Assembly: GCF_027533645.1 (NCBI RefSeq)
Contig: NZ_JAQAGY010000002.1
Span: 248,001 to 312,000 of the forward strand
Source: Paenibacillus caseinilyticus
GTDB taxonomy: Bacteria > Bacillota > Bacilli > Paenibacillales > NBRC-103111
Direction: 5' to 3'
Length of the DNA stretch: 64,000 bases
The notes beneath the pieces are model-generated. The model saw only the letters and a list, made by a program, of their open reading frames with translations, did not search any database and had not been told where the DNA came from. The translations under genes and the position numbers were made by a program. Positions 46,108-55,232 of the stretch are shown here, in pieces. Positions within the stretch are counted from its first letter, which is position 1. Each line of letters opens with the position of its first letter.

Positions 46108-47067
46108 ATGCCGATGCTCGATATGCCGCTGGACCGCCTGAAGACCTATCAAGGCCGCAACCCCCGCCCGGACGATTTTGACGCTTATTGGGAAGCCGCC
46201 CTGGAAGAGATGAGAAGCATCGACCCCGAGGTCGAGCTGGTGCCCTCGGACTTCACGGTACCGTTCGCCGACTGCTTCGACTTGTACTTCACCGGGGTGA
46301 GGGGTGCCCGCATCCATGCCAAATACATAAGGCCCAAAGCGGGAGAAGCTCCCCATCCGGCCATCCTGCACTTTCACGGATACACGGGCAGCAGCGGAGA
46401 TTGGCAGGATAAACTGCCTTATGCGGCTCTGGGGTTCGCCTATGCTTCGCTGGATGTCCGCGGCCAGGGAGGGCGCTCCGAAGATACCGGCGGGGTCAAA
46501 GGGACAACCCACAACGGGCACTTCATCCGGGGGCTGGACGACGAGCCGGAGAATCTGCTGTTCCGTCACATCTTCCTCGATACCGCCCAGCTCGCTGCAA
46601 TTGTGATGGGCTTCCCTGAAGTGGACGAAGGGCGAGTAGGGGCGACGGGCTGGTCGCAGGGGGGAGCGCTTACCCTGGCTTGCGCAGCCCTGGAGCCGCG
46701 CATCAAGAAGGCGGCGCCGGTGTACCCGTTCCTCAGCGACTACCGCCGTGTGTGGGAGATGGACCTCGCCAAGGATGCCTACGCGGAGCTGCGGACGTAT
46801 TTCCGCCATTTCGATCCCCAGCACGAGCGGGAAGAGGAGATTTTTACGAAGCTCGGGTATATCGACATCCAGCATCTGGCCCCGCGCATCCAAGCGGAGA
46901 CATTGGCCGGGGTGGGTCTGATGGATCCGATCTGCCCGCCTTCGAGCCAGTTCGCCGCGTTCAACAAAATCACGGCACCGCTACGGCTGGAGATCTTCCC
47001 CGATTTCGGGCACGAGGGCCTGCCGGGACTGCACGATAAAATTTTTCAATTCATGAAGGAGTTGTAA
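46108..47067 (+). CDS. Carbohydrate esterase family 7 (acetylxylan esterase / cephalosporin-C deacetylase)
   Basis: A 319-aa cytoplasmic CE7 esterase that removes acetyl groups from xylo-oligosaccharides and related compounds. The family motifs are RGQGGRSED near residue 117, the nucleophile in TGWSQGGALTLA near residue 181, the Asp in GVGLMDPICPPSSQ near residue 270 and the His in PDFGHEGLPG near residue 300. The N-terminal MPMLDMPLDRLKTYQGRNP is also characteristic. AAGGAAG precedes the ATG. There is no signal peptide, in keeping with family members that act on imported oligosaccharides. Confidence 0.93.
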   Translation: MPMLDMPLDRLKTYQGRNPRPDDFDAYWEAALEEMRSIDPEVELVPSDFTVPFADCFDLYFTGVRGARIHAKYIRPKAGEAPHPAILHFHGYTGSSGDWQDKLPYAALGFAYASLDVRGQGGRSEDTGGVKGTTHNGHFIRGLDDEPENLLFRHIFLDTAQLAAIVMGFPEVDEGRVGATGWSQGGALTLACAALEPRIKKAAPVYPFLSDYRRVWEMDLAKDAYAELRTYFRHFDPQHEREEEIFTKLGYIDIQHLAPRIQAETLAGVGLMDPICPPSSQFAAFNKITAPLRLEIFPDFGHEGLPGLHDKIFQFMKEL

Positions 47068-47130
47068 GCCGGAAAGGAAGGGGAGTGCGTCGTGCCCTGA
47101 GGAATCGCTGGCTTGCATGCTCGGCGAAGA

Positions 47131-47158
47131 GACCTGTGCCTTGTTGGGGCAGGTCTTT
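47131..47158 (+). terminator. Terminator of the CE7 esterase gene
   Basis: GACCTG (47131-47136) pairs with CAGGTC (47150-47155), followed by TTT. A modest stem, about 60 bases after the stop. Confidence 0.6.
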
Positions 47159-47225
47159 GGGGTCCATAGATAAGAACTTCTATCTCGCCATGGCTCGATC
47201 CTGTCTTCTTATATATCTTATCAAC

Positions 47226-47248
47226 GCGCATCATCCTTAAAGGACGGC
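47226..47248. repeat. Second copy of the palindromic motif of 39428-39450
   Basis: GCGCATCATCCTTAAAGGAC matches the 39428 copy except for one substitution and one T fewer in the centre, and continues with GGC. Confidence 0.5.
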
Positions 47249-47516
47249 GAAGCCGTTGATCTTATGTCAGGGATGGTTATGGAAGGACGGGCCCCGAGGA
47301 ATCGAAAGTGGCCGTAACCGTTGCGGCGCAAGCAGCGGATGAGGTTCTTCATGCGGTACTGTGGAAGGCGCCTGGCCTAAGGCATGCTGGATGGTTAAAC
47401 GTGACGAGGATGGAATAAAGGAGTCCGCCCTTAGTCTACGCCCGTCTTGTCTGCTCTATTCTCCGGTTACTCCGCTCCGGCGGCGCATACAACAGGCAGG
47501 CTTCAGGCTAGAATAA

Positions 47517-47799
47517 GCCCGAAGAAGAATCGATACGGAACCTGCCGCCAAGACCAGAGGCCCCTGGGACCAACTCCCGGCGGGCACCCGGCTCGGCGAT
47601 GCGGAGATGGCGGCGATCACGGCCGCCGACGTATCCATGGGGCTGGTTGTCTCAGCGAAGAATCTTGGGGATGTCGGTGCGCGAGGATATCGGGGCGCTG
47701 TTCGCCAAGAATCATGCCTCCAAAGCGGCGCTCGGCGTCAAGATGCTGAGACTCAGCAAAGAAAAAAGTCTGGCTGATTCCGCCGCCTCTTCACTTTGA
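47517..47799 (+). pseudogene. Probable frameshifted gene remnant
   Basis: Two overlapping frames, each with the high GC third-position use of real genes here, read as one protein if a single frameshift near 47665-47680 is allowed. The first gives WDQLPAGTRLGDAEMAAITA and VSMGLVVSAKNLG, the second VREDIGALFAKNHASKAALG and KMLRLSKEKSLADSAASSL, then stops at 47797-47799. No start codon with a ribosome site is visible for the first part. The helical pattern recalls small ferritin-like or spore-coat-associated families, but I cannot name one. A sequencing error is an alternative to true decay. Confidence 0.45.
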
Positions 47800-47902
47800 T
47801 GCCGGAAAATTTTGCGCGGGTGTAAGGTGTCAGGGGACTGGAAGCGTGATACACTGGGAGCAGGTCATCCTTTCTGATCTGGAGGGGAGGTCCGGCGATT
47901 CC

Positions 47903-48100
47903 ATGAGGAACGCAGAGCATTTGAACCGCCTGCTCCTTCGAGCCCAAGAGTTAAGGGAGCATCAGAGCAAGCTTCAGCATATGGTTGCGAGCAGTCATAC
48001 GGAGCTGATTCTGAACAGAACGCTGCTGAGGCACAACCGTGAATTGATGCAGCATCTCAAAGCCCGTGTTCTGGAGACGAGAAACCGGGATCTGATGTAG
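47903..48100 (+). CDS. Small helical hypothetical protein (65 aa)
   Basis: A 65-aa hydrophilic protein, almost certainly one or two long helices (HLNRLLLRAQELREHQSKLQ and LILNRTLLRHNRELMQHL), rich in Leu, Arg and His, with no cysteine. The ATG at 47903 lies 12 bases after GGAGGGGAGG; a GTG at 47846 with GGGGA eight bases upstream would add 19 residues. No family recognised. A terminator follows directly after the stop, which supports a real transcription unit. Confidence 0.55.
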   Translation: MRNAEHLNRLLLRAQELREHQSKLQHMVASSHTELILNRTLLRHNRELMQHLKARVLETRNRDLM

Positions 48101-48128
48101 GGGAGCAGCAACAGGAATTACGGAACGA

Positions 48129-48180
48129 AAAACCCGGAAGACGGCCGAGAGGAAGCAGCGGCCGCGCTTTCGGGTTTATT
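48129..48180 (+). terminator. Terminator after the 65-aa protein gene
   Basis: AAACCCG near 48130 pairs with CGGGTTT (48171-48177), with inner CGGCC/GGCCG pairing; followed by ATTTGG. Confidence 0.7.
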
Positions 48181-48225
48181 TGGCTTGTTCCGGGACCAAG
48201 AGCTGGGGTCTTCTGCGCAAAAGGA

Positions 48226-48254
48226 TTGCGGTTTCCTACGCAATAATATATTAT
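48226..48254 (+). promoter_or_regulatory. Promoter of the epimerase-like gene
   Basis: TTGCGG (48226-48231) and TATTAT (48249-48254) with 17 bases between them, in a strikingly A+T-rich patch 42 bases before the start codon. Confidence 0.6.
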
Positions 48255-48295
48255 TATGTACAAATATATTTTTGTGTAAAAGGAGTGTTTATCCA

Positions 48296-49327
48296 ATGAA
48301 CCTGCTGATTCTCGGGGGCACCAAGTTTCTTGGCTATCATGTCGTAAAGGCAGCGCTGGAGATGGGACATGAGGTAACGACGTTCAACCGGGGACTTACC
48401 GATAAGGAAGCGCATACCGGTGTCGTGCAGCTTTACGGGGATCGGGACGGGGGGCTCGACGTGCTGCGAAGCGGCCGATGGGATGCGGTTATCGATACCT
48501 GCGGCTACCTGCCGCGCCTCGTCCGGGCTTCAGCGGAGGAGCTCGCGGAGCGGGTAGGTACGTATACGTTCATCTCCAGCGTCTCGGCTTACCGGGACCT
48601 GAGCGTGCCGCTCGTTCATGAACGCAGCGCGGTGCAGCTTCTGGAGGATGAATCCACGGAGGACATCCCGAACCATTACGGCGCCCTGAAAGCCCGCTGC
48701 GAGCAAATACTGGAGAGCCTCATGCCAGGACGAGTCCTGACGATCCGGCCCGGATTGATCGCAGGTCCGAAGGATCCCTCGGACCGCTTCACCTACTGGG
48801 CGGTGCGCATGGCCCGCGGCGGGGAGATGCTCGCCCCCGGCACCGGGGACAGCGAGGTGCAGTTCATCGACGTCCGCGACTTGGCGCAGTGGACAGTGGC
48901 CATGACCGAAGCCGGGCGGACCGGCGTATTCAATGCAGCGGGGCCCGGCAGCCGGCTGACGATACGGGAGCTGCTGGGACGGGGACGGGAAGCGCTCGGG
49001 AGCCATGCCGCTGTGACTTGGGTAGATGAAGCGTTCCTGGCGGAGCAGGGAGTCGCGGGGTGGAGCGATATGCCGGTATGGCTGCCTGCCCAAGGGAAGA
49101 ACTCCGAATTCAAGGGCATTCTGCAGGTGGATTGCCGGAAGGCGCTGGAGGAGGGACTGACCTTCCGCCCGCTAGAGGAGACGGTCAGGGATACCGTGAG
49201 CTGGCATGAAGAGCACCGGGGCGCAGCGGAGCTGAAGGCCGGCCTGCCGGCTGCGCGCGAGCGGGAGCTGCTGGCCTTATGGCACACGAGGCCGGCCGGA
49301 GGGCAGACCGGGGAGGCGAACGGATAG
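48296..49327 (+). CDS. NAD-dependent epimerase/dehydratase-like SDR protein
   Basis: A 343-aa extended short-chain dehydrogenase. The Rossmann motif is at the N-terminus (LLILGGTKFLGYHVVKAALE, a GGTxFLG variant of GxxGxxG), followed by VTTFNRG, YGDRDGG, and YTFISSVSAYRD in place of the usual Ser-Tyr-Lys core. The Tyr of the YxxxK motif is not in normal context (NHYGALKARCEQI near residue 125 supplies Tyr and Lys). The type is close to the CSP41/isoflavone-reductase-like atypical SDRs, and the reaction is unknown. ATG 48296 has AAAGGAG and a promoter just upstream; in-frame codons further upstream are unrelated. Confidence 0.85.
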   Translation: MNLLILGGTKFLGYHVVKAALEMGHEVTTFNRGLTDKEAHTGVVQLYGDRDGGLDVLRSGRWDAVIDTCGYLPRLVRASAEELAERVGTYTFISSVSAYRDLSVPLVHERSAVQLLEDESTEDIPNHYGALKARCEQILESLMPGRVLTIRPGLIAGPKDPSDRFTYWAVRMARGGEMLAPGTGDSEVQFIDVRDLAQWTVAMTEAGRTGVFNAAGPGSRLTIRELLGRGREALGSHAAVTWVDEAFLAEQGVAGWSDMPVWLPAQGKNSEFKGILQVDCRKALEEGLTFRPLEETVRDTVSWHEEHRGAAELKAGLPAARERELLALWHTRPAGGQTGEANG

Positions 49328-49474
49328 ACAGGGAGCCGCAGCCGTTGGTTAGGGAAGCGGCCGGGATAAAGACGAACAGCGGCAGGATAGCAGGCAGAAG
49401 GACAGAAGGCGGGCATCTCCGGAAGGAGAGTGCCCGTTTTTTAGGTTGGGGCACGGTTTTTAGGGTCCATATTT

Positions 49475-49490
49475 ACGAAAACGGTTTCGG
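49475..49490. promoter_or_regulatory. LacI-type operator-like site 1 before the GH81 gene
   Basis: ACGAAAACGGTTTCGG contains CGAAA and TTTCG half-sites around a 4-base centre. It also has partial similarity to a catabolite (cre) site, with two mismatches at conserved outer positions. Confidence 0.5.
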
Positions 49491-49561
49491 ATGATAGAGT
49501 CATTTTTAACAGGGATTATATTCAAAAGACTTCGCAGCTCTGCAGGAGGCTTCGAGTATGT

Positions 49562-49579
49562 TACGAAACAGGTTTCGTA
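49562..49579. promoter_or_regulatory. LacI-type operator-like site 2 before the GH81 gene
   Basis: TACGAAAC and GTTTCGTA form perfect 8-bp arms around AG. The half-sites CGAAA/TTTCG equal those found in front of the LacI gene at 56327 and 56458, with a centre of four bases instead of two. Confidence 0.62.
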
Positions 49580-49754
49580 GATGATGCTTTCGCCGCAGGT
49601 GCTCCTCGTGTTCTTATGGATTCCCTGTATTTCAACCGCTTGTGATAGCGCTGTCATTTCGGAGATGCCTGTCTTACGAAGGGAAGGAGGGAAGAAACCG
49701 AACGGATGCGAGAAGCAGCACCACACACAAACGGAGACCATTAGGAGGTTAACC

Positions 49755-52613
49755 ATGAAGAAGATTGTATCGCTGGCCCTCTCGGCCGTACTCGCCGTAG
49801 GGCTGCTGCCGGGCGCGGGCCAAGCGTTCTCCGGGGAAGTGCCGCTCGGCTCGGGCAGCTATTCCACCGTCCTGCCCGCAGGCGCGGCGGATGTGCAGTC
49901 GCAGATCTACAAGAGCGGGAACGTCACGGGCAAAATGCCGACCAACGACTGGTGGAGCTCGCTGGCCTGGACGCAGTACTCCGAAGCGCAGTATCCTCAC
50001 CCGCTCGCGGTCAAGAACCAGAGCGACGGCTTCCGGATCTATAACCCTTCCAGCCGCATTACCGCCAACTCTTCCTGCGTCTGCGGCTGGATCAATGACA
50101 TTCACGATTTCACCGTAGGCCATACGGGCAGCGGCAGCTTCCCGGATGCGAAGGTCGACGGGTTCAGCGACTGGTTCGTGAAGGCGCAGTACCAGAATGG
50201 GGCAAGCTCGATGAACGTGTCCTACGGGCACGGCTCCCCGTACGTCTACTTCACGTTCGGCGGCGGCAATCCGCAGCTGAAGTTCTACACGCCGCCGGCC
50301 GTCTGGTCCGGCAGCGCCGGCAGCAGCGTGCTCGGCATTACGATCGAAGGCGCGCACTATGGCCTCTTCGGCCCGACGGGCAGCACGTGGTCCGGCATCG
50401 GGACGAATACGCTGACCAACGCGCTGAACGGCAAGAACTACTTCTCCATCGCGGCGCTGCCGAACAATACCGCGGCGACGCTTGACAAGTTCAAGCAGTA
50501 CGCGTATGCCCATGTGACGGACACGAAGATCAGCTACGGCTACAACGCGGCTGCCGGCGAAGTCACCACGACGTTCAACTATACGACGACGGCCAAGGAA
50601 GGCACGCAGGCGGGGACGATCTTCGCCCTGTATCCGCACCAGTGGAAGAACGCTTCCCAGGCGCTGCTGCCTTACACGTACAACTCCGTTCGCGGCACGA
50701 TGAAGACGGCGGAAGGCTCTTCCTTCACGACCCGCATGAAATTCACGGGCGTCTTGCCGGCGCTGCCGGATAAGGGCACATACAACAAAGCGACGCTCGG
50801 CGGCTACGTCAATGAGGAAGAAGCGCTGGCCTATACGGGCGGGACGGATACATACTGGCTAGGCAAGCGCCTCGGCAAGCTGGCCACGCTGGCGCCGATC
50901 GCCGACCAGGTGGGCGACACGGCCGCTTCCGGCAAGTTCCGCACCGAGATCAAGAACCGTCTGCAGGACTGGTTCAAAGCGAGCGATGCGGGCGGCAATC
51001 TCAAGGCCGACAATGTGTTCTACTATAACAACAACTGGGGTACGGTCATCGGCTATCCGGCGAGCTTCGGCAGCGACGGCGAGCTGAACGACCACCATTT
51101 TCACTATGGCTATTACATCAAGGCGGCGGCGGAGATTGCCCGGACGGACAAAGCATGGGCTTCGAGCTGGGGACCGATGGTCGAACTGCTCATCCGCGAC
51201 ATCGCGAACTGGAACCGCAATGACACGATGTTCCCGTTCCTGCGCAACTTCGACCCGTATGCCGGCCACTCCTGGGCTTCCGGCCATGCGAGATTCGGCG
51301 ACGGCAACAACAACGAATCGTCCTCTGAAGCGATGAATGCCTGGTCCGGCCTCATCCTGTGGGGCGAAGCGACAGGCAACACGGCGATCCGCGATCTCGG
51401 CGTCTATCTGTACACGACGGAGATGAATGCGATCAACGACTACTGGTTCGACGTACAGGACAACACGCATCCGGCCGCGTACACGCCGTCGGTGGTGACG
51501 ATGATCTGGGGCGGCAAGGGCGCCAACGCGACCTGGTTCACCGCCAATCCGGAGCAGGTGCACGGCATCAACTGGCTCCCGATCACGGCCGGCCATCTTT
51601 ATTTGACCCACTACCCAAGCTACGCGGCGAAGAATTATAACGCCCTCGCCAGCGAGAACGGGGGCACGAACTGGGATATTTGGCGCGACCTGATCTGGAT
51701 GTACCGTGCGGTCTCTTCGCCGTCGGATGCGAAGACCCAGTTCGCAGCAGGCATCGGCTCCATGGCGACCGGCGGGGCCGAAGGCTCCGGCGGACCGGAG
51801 ACCGGCAACTCCAAGGCGAACGCGTACCACTGGATCTATAATCTCGACGCGATGGGCAATGCGGATCCGTCGATTACGGCGAGCTCGCCGACGGCAGCCG
51901 TATTCAACAAGGGCGGCGTCAAGACGTATGTGGCGTACAACTTCGGCAGCTCTGCCAAGAACGTCACCTTCTCGGACGGTACCGTCGTCAGCGTGCCGGC
52001 GAACAGCTTCAACACCGGTAACGGGGGAGGCAGTGGCGGAGGCGGCGGAGATACCGCGGCGCCTTCAGCACCAGGCAGCCTTGTATCTACGGGCAAATCG
52101 TCCTCCAGCGTCACGCTGAAGTGGAACGCCTCGACGGATAACGTGGGCGTGACAGGCTATACGGTCAGCTATGGCGGGAGCAGCCTGAACGTCACCGGCA
52201 CGACCGCGACGGTCAGCGGCCTGGCGGCGAACACGGCCTACACGTTCACCGTAACCGCGAAGGATGCGGCCGGCAATGTGTCCGCGGCCAGCAATGCGGT
52301 GACGGTGACGACGGATGCCGGCAGCGGCGGCGGAGGCGTAATCACGACGCCGGATTATACGGCAAGCGTGACGAAGACGTCCGCGACGCAGGCGAAGATC
52401 GCGTTCACGCCGGCTGTGAATGCGCAGTATGTCGATGTGCATTACACGGTGAACGGCGGCGGACAGCAGAACTTCCGCATGACGAAGAACGGCTCTGCGT
52501 GGGAGCAGCTGGTGGACGGGCTCAGCGCCGGCAGCGTGCTGAAGTACTGGTTCACGTACGAGAAATCCGGCCCGCAGTACGATTCGCCGCAGTACACTTA
52601 CACGCAGCAATAA
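49755..52613 (+). CDS. Secreted endo-beta-1,3-glucanase GH81 with FnIII and CBM56
   Basis: A 952-aa secreted enzyme that cleaves beta-1,3-glucans such as laminarin and fungal wall glucan. Residues 1-27 are a signal peptide. The GH81 domain (about 35-745) shows PTNDWWSSLAWTQYSEAQYP, WINDIHDFTVGHTG, DHHFHYGYYIKAAAEIA and the catalytic region FGDGNNNESSSEAMNAW with Glu521 and Glu525. A Gly linker leads to one fibronectin III domain (about 772-860) and a C-terminal CBM56-type beta-1,3-glucan-binding module (about 865-952). AGGAGG precedes ATG 49755; upstream in-frame codons are not family-like. Probably controlled by the LacI regulator at 55233. Confidence 0.94.
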   Translation: MKKIVSLALSAVLAVGLLPGAGQAFSGEVPLGSGSYSTVLPAGAADVQSQIYKSGNVTGKMPTNDWWSSLAWTQYSEAQYPHPLAVKNQSDGFRIYNPSSRITANSSCVCGWINDIHDFTVGHTGSGSFPDAKVDGFSDWFVKAQYQNGASSMNVSYGHGSPYVYFTFGGGNPQLKFYTPPAVWSGSAGSSVLGITIEGAHYGLFGPTGSTWSGIGTNTLTNALNGKNYFSIAALPNNTAATLDKFKQYAYAHVTDTKISYGYNAAAGEVTTTFNYTTTAKEGTQAGTIFALYPHQWKNASQALLPYTYNSVRGTMKTAEGSSFTTRMKFTGVLPALPDKGTYNKATLGGYVNEEEALAYTGGTDTYWLGKRLGKLATLAPIADQVGDTAASGKFRTEIKNRLQDWFKASDAGGNLKADNVFYYNNNWGTVIGYPASFGSDGELNDHHFHYGYYIKAAAEIARTDKAWASSWGPMVELLIRDIANWNRNDTMFPFLRNFDPYAGHSWASGHARFGDGNNNESSSEAMNAWSGLILWGEATGNTAIRDLGVYLYTTEMNAINDYWFDVQDNTHPAAYTPSVVTMIWGGKGANATWFTANPEQVHGINWLPITAGHLYLTHYPSYAAKNYNALASENGGTNWDIWRDLIWMYRAVSSPSDAKTQFAAGIGSMATGGAEGSGGPETGNSKANAYHWIYNLDAMGNADPSITASSPTAAVFNKGGVKTYVAYNFGSSAKNVTFSDGTVVSVPANSFNTGNGGGSGGGGGDTAAPSAPGSLVSTGKSSSSVTLKWNASTDNVGVTGYTVSYGGSSLNVTGTTATVSGLAANTAYTFTVTAKDAAGNVSAASNAVTVTTDAGSGGGGVITTPDYTASVTKTSATQAKIAFTPAVNAQYVDVHYTVNGGGQQNFRMTKNGSAWEQLVDGLSAGSVLKYWFTYEKSGPQYDSPQYTYTQQ

Positions 52614-52726
52614 CATGACAGATCCGGGTGCGGGGCTTGTCCGGAGTCCCGCCGCTCGGTTTTCCAATAGCTGCAGCCGGTCATTTGCCGGTGCCCCGCC
52701 CAAACTATTCCGATGAGGTGTATCCT

Positions 52727-54592
52727 ATGAAACCTTTACGCTCCCGCACGCTCTTGTCCCGTACTGCAGCCGCACTGCTCGGCGGCGTTGTAGCCCTGAC
52801 CGCTGTCCTCGGCCCGCTGCCGGCTCCGCGCGCTTATGCCGACCCGGCCTCCGCTTCCAATCAGGCGCTGATCTGGCTGAAGACCCAGCAGGATGTGACG
52901 GCCGGCCTTGCGTTCGACGGCCTGGTGGATTCCTTCGAGGACTATTGGGGTCCGAACAATCCGAAGCAGATCGTGTACACGTACGACCAGGCGGTGGCGG
53001 CGATTGCTTTTATTACGAAGGGGGAACGCGCCAGGGCCGAGAAGGTGCTGAACAAAATGCGCGATATCCAGGATCCGTCGGGCTTCTGGCTGAACTCCTA
53101 CTGGTACAATAACGGGGCAGGCGAGGAGATCCGCAAGCACGTGGGACCGGTCGTCTGGATGGCGATGGCCGTAATGGCCTACGAGAAGCAGTACAACGAC
53201 ACGCGTTACCGCAGCATGGCCGTGAAGGCGCTGGATTGGTCGCTTCAATACAAGAAGCCGCACGGCGGCATCTCCGGCGGCTGGAGCGGCTGGACGAACG
53301 CCGACGAGCCGTGGACATCGACCGAGCATAATATCGACCTGTATCCGACGCTGCGGTATTTTGCTTCGGTGGAACCGGCCAAGGCTTCCGCCTACAGCAG
53401 CGCGGCGGACGGCGTGAAGCGCTTCCTCGACAATACCGTGTGGAACGACAGTCTGAAGCGGTGGAACGGAGGCTGGAAGGACAATACGGGCCTGATCGAC
53501 CCGAACGTGCCGCTGGACGTCAATCCATGGGGCGTGCTGGCCTTGGGGCTCACAGGCACCCGCAGCTACCAGTCGAGCCTTGCCTATGTCGAGAATGCGA
53601 ACGGTTCGCCGGGCACTCTCGCGAATCCGAAGTACAAGCAGACGCTGACGTACAACGACCAGGGCGGGGTCATGACCGCCTATGACTTCGACTGGAGCGA
53701 CGAGGTGAAACCGGCCTACGACGACAACGGCAACCCGATCGGGAGCAGTGGCCCGGATATCTGGCTGGAGGGCTCGGCCTTCATGTCGGCGGCCTACTAC
53801 TTGCAGGGCAATACCGCCAAAGCGGACAGCATCCTGAACGAGCTGGCCAAAAAGCAGGGCACGAGCGGCCCTTCCACCGGCGGTCTGCCGTACTCGCTGA
53901 AGGGAACCCACAACGGCTATTGGACGATGGCGCAGCAGAACTGCGTCTCAAGCACCGGCTGGTTCATTCTGGCGGCCCAGCGGTTCAACCCGTTCCAGGG
54001 CCAGTATATGACGGGAACCGGTGGCGGCGGCGGTGATACAGCGGCTCCTTCGGCACCAGGCGGCCTTGTCTCCACGGGCAAAACGGCCTCCAGCGTCACG
54101 CTGAAGTGGAACGCTTCGACCGATAACGTCGGCGTGACGGGCTACACGGTCGGCTACGGCAGCGGCAGCCTGAATGTGTCCGGCACGACCGCTACGGTCA
54201 GCGGCCTGGCGGCGAACACAGCCTACACGTTCCGCGTTACCGCACGGGATGCCGCCGGCAACGTGTCCCCGGCGAGCAGTGCCGTGACGGTCACGACAGA
54301 TGCCGGCAGCGGAGGAGGTGTGATCACCACGCCGGATTATACGGCGGGCGTATCGAAGACATCCGCGGCCCAGGCGAAGATTGCGTTCACGCCGGCCGTC
54401 AATGCGCTGTATGTCGACGTTCACTACACCGTGAACGGCGGGCCTCAGCAGAATTTCCGTATGACGAAGAGCGGCGCGGCGTGGGAGCAGCTCGTGAACG
54501 GGCTCAGCGCCGGCAGCGTGCTGAAGTACTGGTTCACGTACGAGAAGTCCGGACCGCAGTACGATTCGCCGCAGTACACGTACACCCACTAG
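52727..54592 (+). CDS. Secreted alpha/alpha-toroid enzyme-like protein with FnIII and CBM56
   Basis: A 621-aa exported protein. Residues 1-38 are a long signal peptide (TAAALLGGVVALTAVLG). The domain of about 390 residues that follows is all-helical, with repeated Trp/Tyr-rich motifs (ALIWLKTQQD, YTYDQAVAAIAFITKGE, GFWLNSYWYNNGAG, YDFDWSDEVKPAY, STGWFILAAQRFNPF) typical of six-hairpin glycosidases or lyases; I cannot name the family. Candidate catalytic acids are in TEHNIDLYPTL and GPDIWLEGSAF. The C-terminal FnIII and CBM56 modules are almost identical to those of the GH81 enzyme just upstream, so beta-1,3-glucan is the likely target. GAGGTG precedes the ATG. Confidence 0.82.
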   Translation: MKPLRSRTLLSRTAAALLGGVVALTAVLGPLPAPRAYADPASASNQALIWLKTQQDVTAGLAFDGLVDSFEDYWGPNNPKQIVYTYDQAVAAIAFITKGERARAEKVLNKMRDIQDPSGFWLNSYWYNNGAGEEIRKHVGPVVWMAMAVMAYEKQYNDTRYRSMAVKALDWSLQYKKPHGGISGGWSGWTNADEPWTSTEHNIDLYPTLRYFASVEPAKASAYSSAADGVKRFLDNTVWNDSLKRWNGGWKDNTGLIDPNVPLDVNPWGVLALGLTGTRSYQSSLAYVENANGSPGTLANPKYKQTLTYNDQGGVMTAYDFDWSDEVKPAYDDNGNPIGSSGPDIWLEGSAFMSAAYYLQGNTAKADSILNELAKKQGTSGPSTGGLPYSLKGTHNGYWTMAQQNCVSSTGWFILAAQRFNPFQGQYMTGTGGGGGDTAAPSAPGGLVSTGKTASSVTLKWNASTDNVGVTGYTVGYGSGSLNVSGTTATVSGLAANTAYTFRVTARDAAGNVSPASSAVTVTTDAGSGGGVITTPDYTAGVSKTSAAQAKIAFTPAVNALYVDVHYTVNGGPQQNFRMTKSGAAWEQLVNGLSAGSVLKYWFTYEKSGPQYDSPQYTYTH

Positions 54593-55232
54593 GGACTCTT
54601 CGGCGCTCCCGTACCAGGTATCGAGGCTGGTGCGGGGCCGTTGAAGCCCGCAAGATAAAAGAAAATCGTTAGCTTAACAAGTCGGCATCCGCAGATGTCC
54701 GGCTTGTTTGGTATGCAGGCAGGTAGAGACGTCAACGCAGCCTTCAGGAGCGGGCCAGCAAATAGAGATGTCAAGAGCGAGGGAGGAGAAGATTCGGCAG
54801 AGAAGGCAGGCAAAGCCGAGGCCAGTGGCAAGAGGCATGAGGGGGATGACAAGGGAATTGCGCTCGTATGGCAGTAAAGCAGGGAGAATGGCCGGATCCG
54901 TGAGAAGAGACGGGGAGCAAAGGAAACTTGTGCGGGGGGCTGCCCAAACTTTGAATAGGGAGGTTCTTCGGGCATCGCGGACCTCCAGGGGGACCCATAG
55001 GCAGGCGAACTGCTGTCCGGCCTTGTACAGCCATGGCTTCCTGCCGGCTGGCTGGGCGCCCTCAGCGGCCCGCAGCCTGGCGTTCCGAAGCTCCGTGTGA
55101 GCCGCCCCGGGCGGGCACTCGCCCCTATCGCTCGGCCCGCTGCTGGGCGCTTCCGTGAGCCGCCGCCCCGTCAGCGGGCAGCCCCGTCTGCATCCGCCCC
55201 GGCGTCATGGCTGCGCACCGGGGGCGGGCGCG
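54593..55232. other. Intergenic region between convergent toroid enzyme and LacI gene
   Basis: 640 bases without a supported gene. A terminator-like hairpin lies at 54676-54708. The right half is extremely G+C rich (Pro/Arg-rich frames on both strands) and shows no ribosome site or family match. Confidence 0.5.
54676..54708 (+). terminator. Terminator after the toroid enzyme gene
   Basis: AACAAG (54676-54681) pairs with CTTGTT (54703-54708), extended by CGG/CCG with one wobble pair; TTG follows. Confidence 0.6.

Larger units (their letters stand above)
47068..47516. other. Intergenic region with terminator and palindromic repeat
   Basis: After the esterase come a terminator-like hairpin (47131-47158) and the second copy of a palindromic motif (47226-47248). 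No supported coding frame was seen. Confidence 0.5.
49328..49754. promoter_or_regulatory. Upstream region of the glucanase gene
   Basis: This 427-base region contains no gene. It carries a hairpin with C/G-rich arms near 49412-49440 (CTCC...GGAG) and two operator-like palindromes at 49475-49490 and 49562-49579. Confidence 0.5.

Noticed and set aside
49475-49490. Catabolite (cre) site before the GH81 gene
   Set aside because: Two conserved outer positions mismatch, and the second site nearby fits the LacI-type half-sites much better; kept only as an alternative.
49581-49754. Longer N-terminus for the GH81 enzyme from an ATG at 49581
   Set aside because: The extra residues place the signal peptide internally, while AGGAGG at ATG 49755 gives a normal signal sequence.
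54708-55100. 130-codon frame between the toroid enzyme and LacI gene
   Set aside because: Arg/Gly/Ser-rich translation without ribosome site or motif; starts inside a terminator-like hairpin region.
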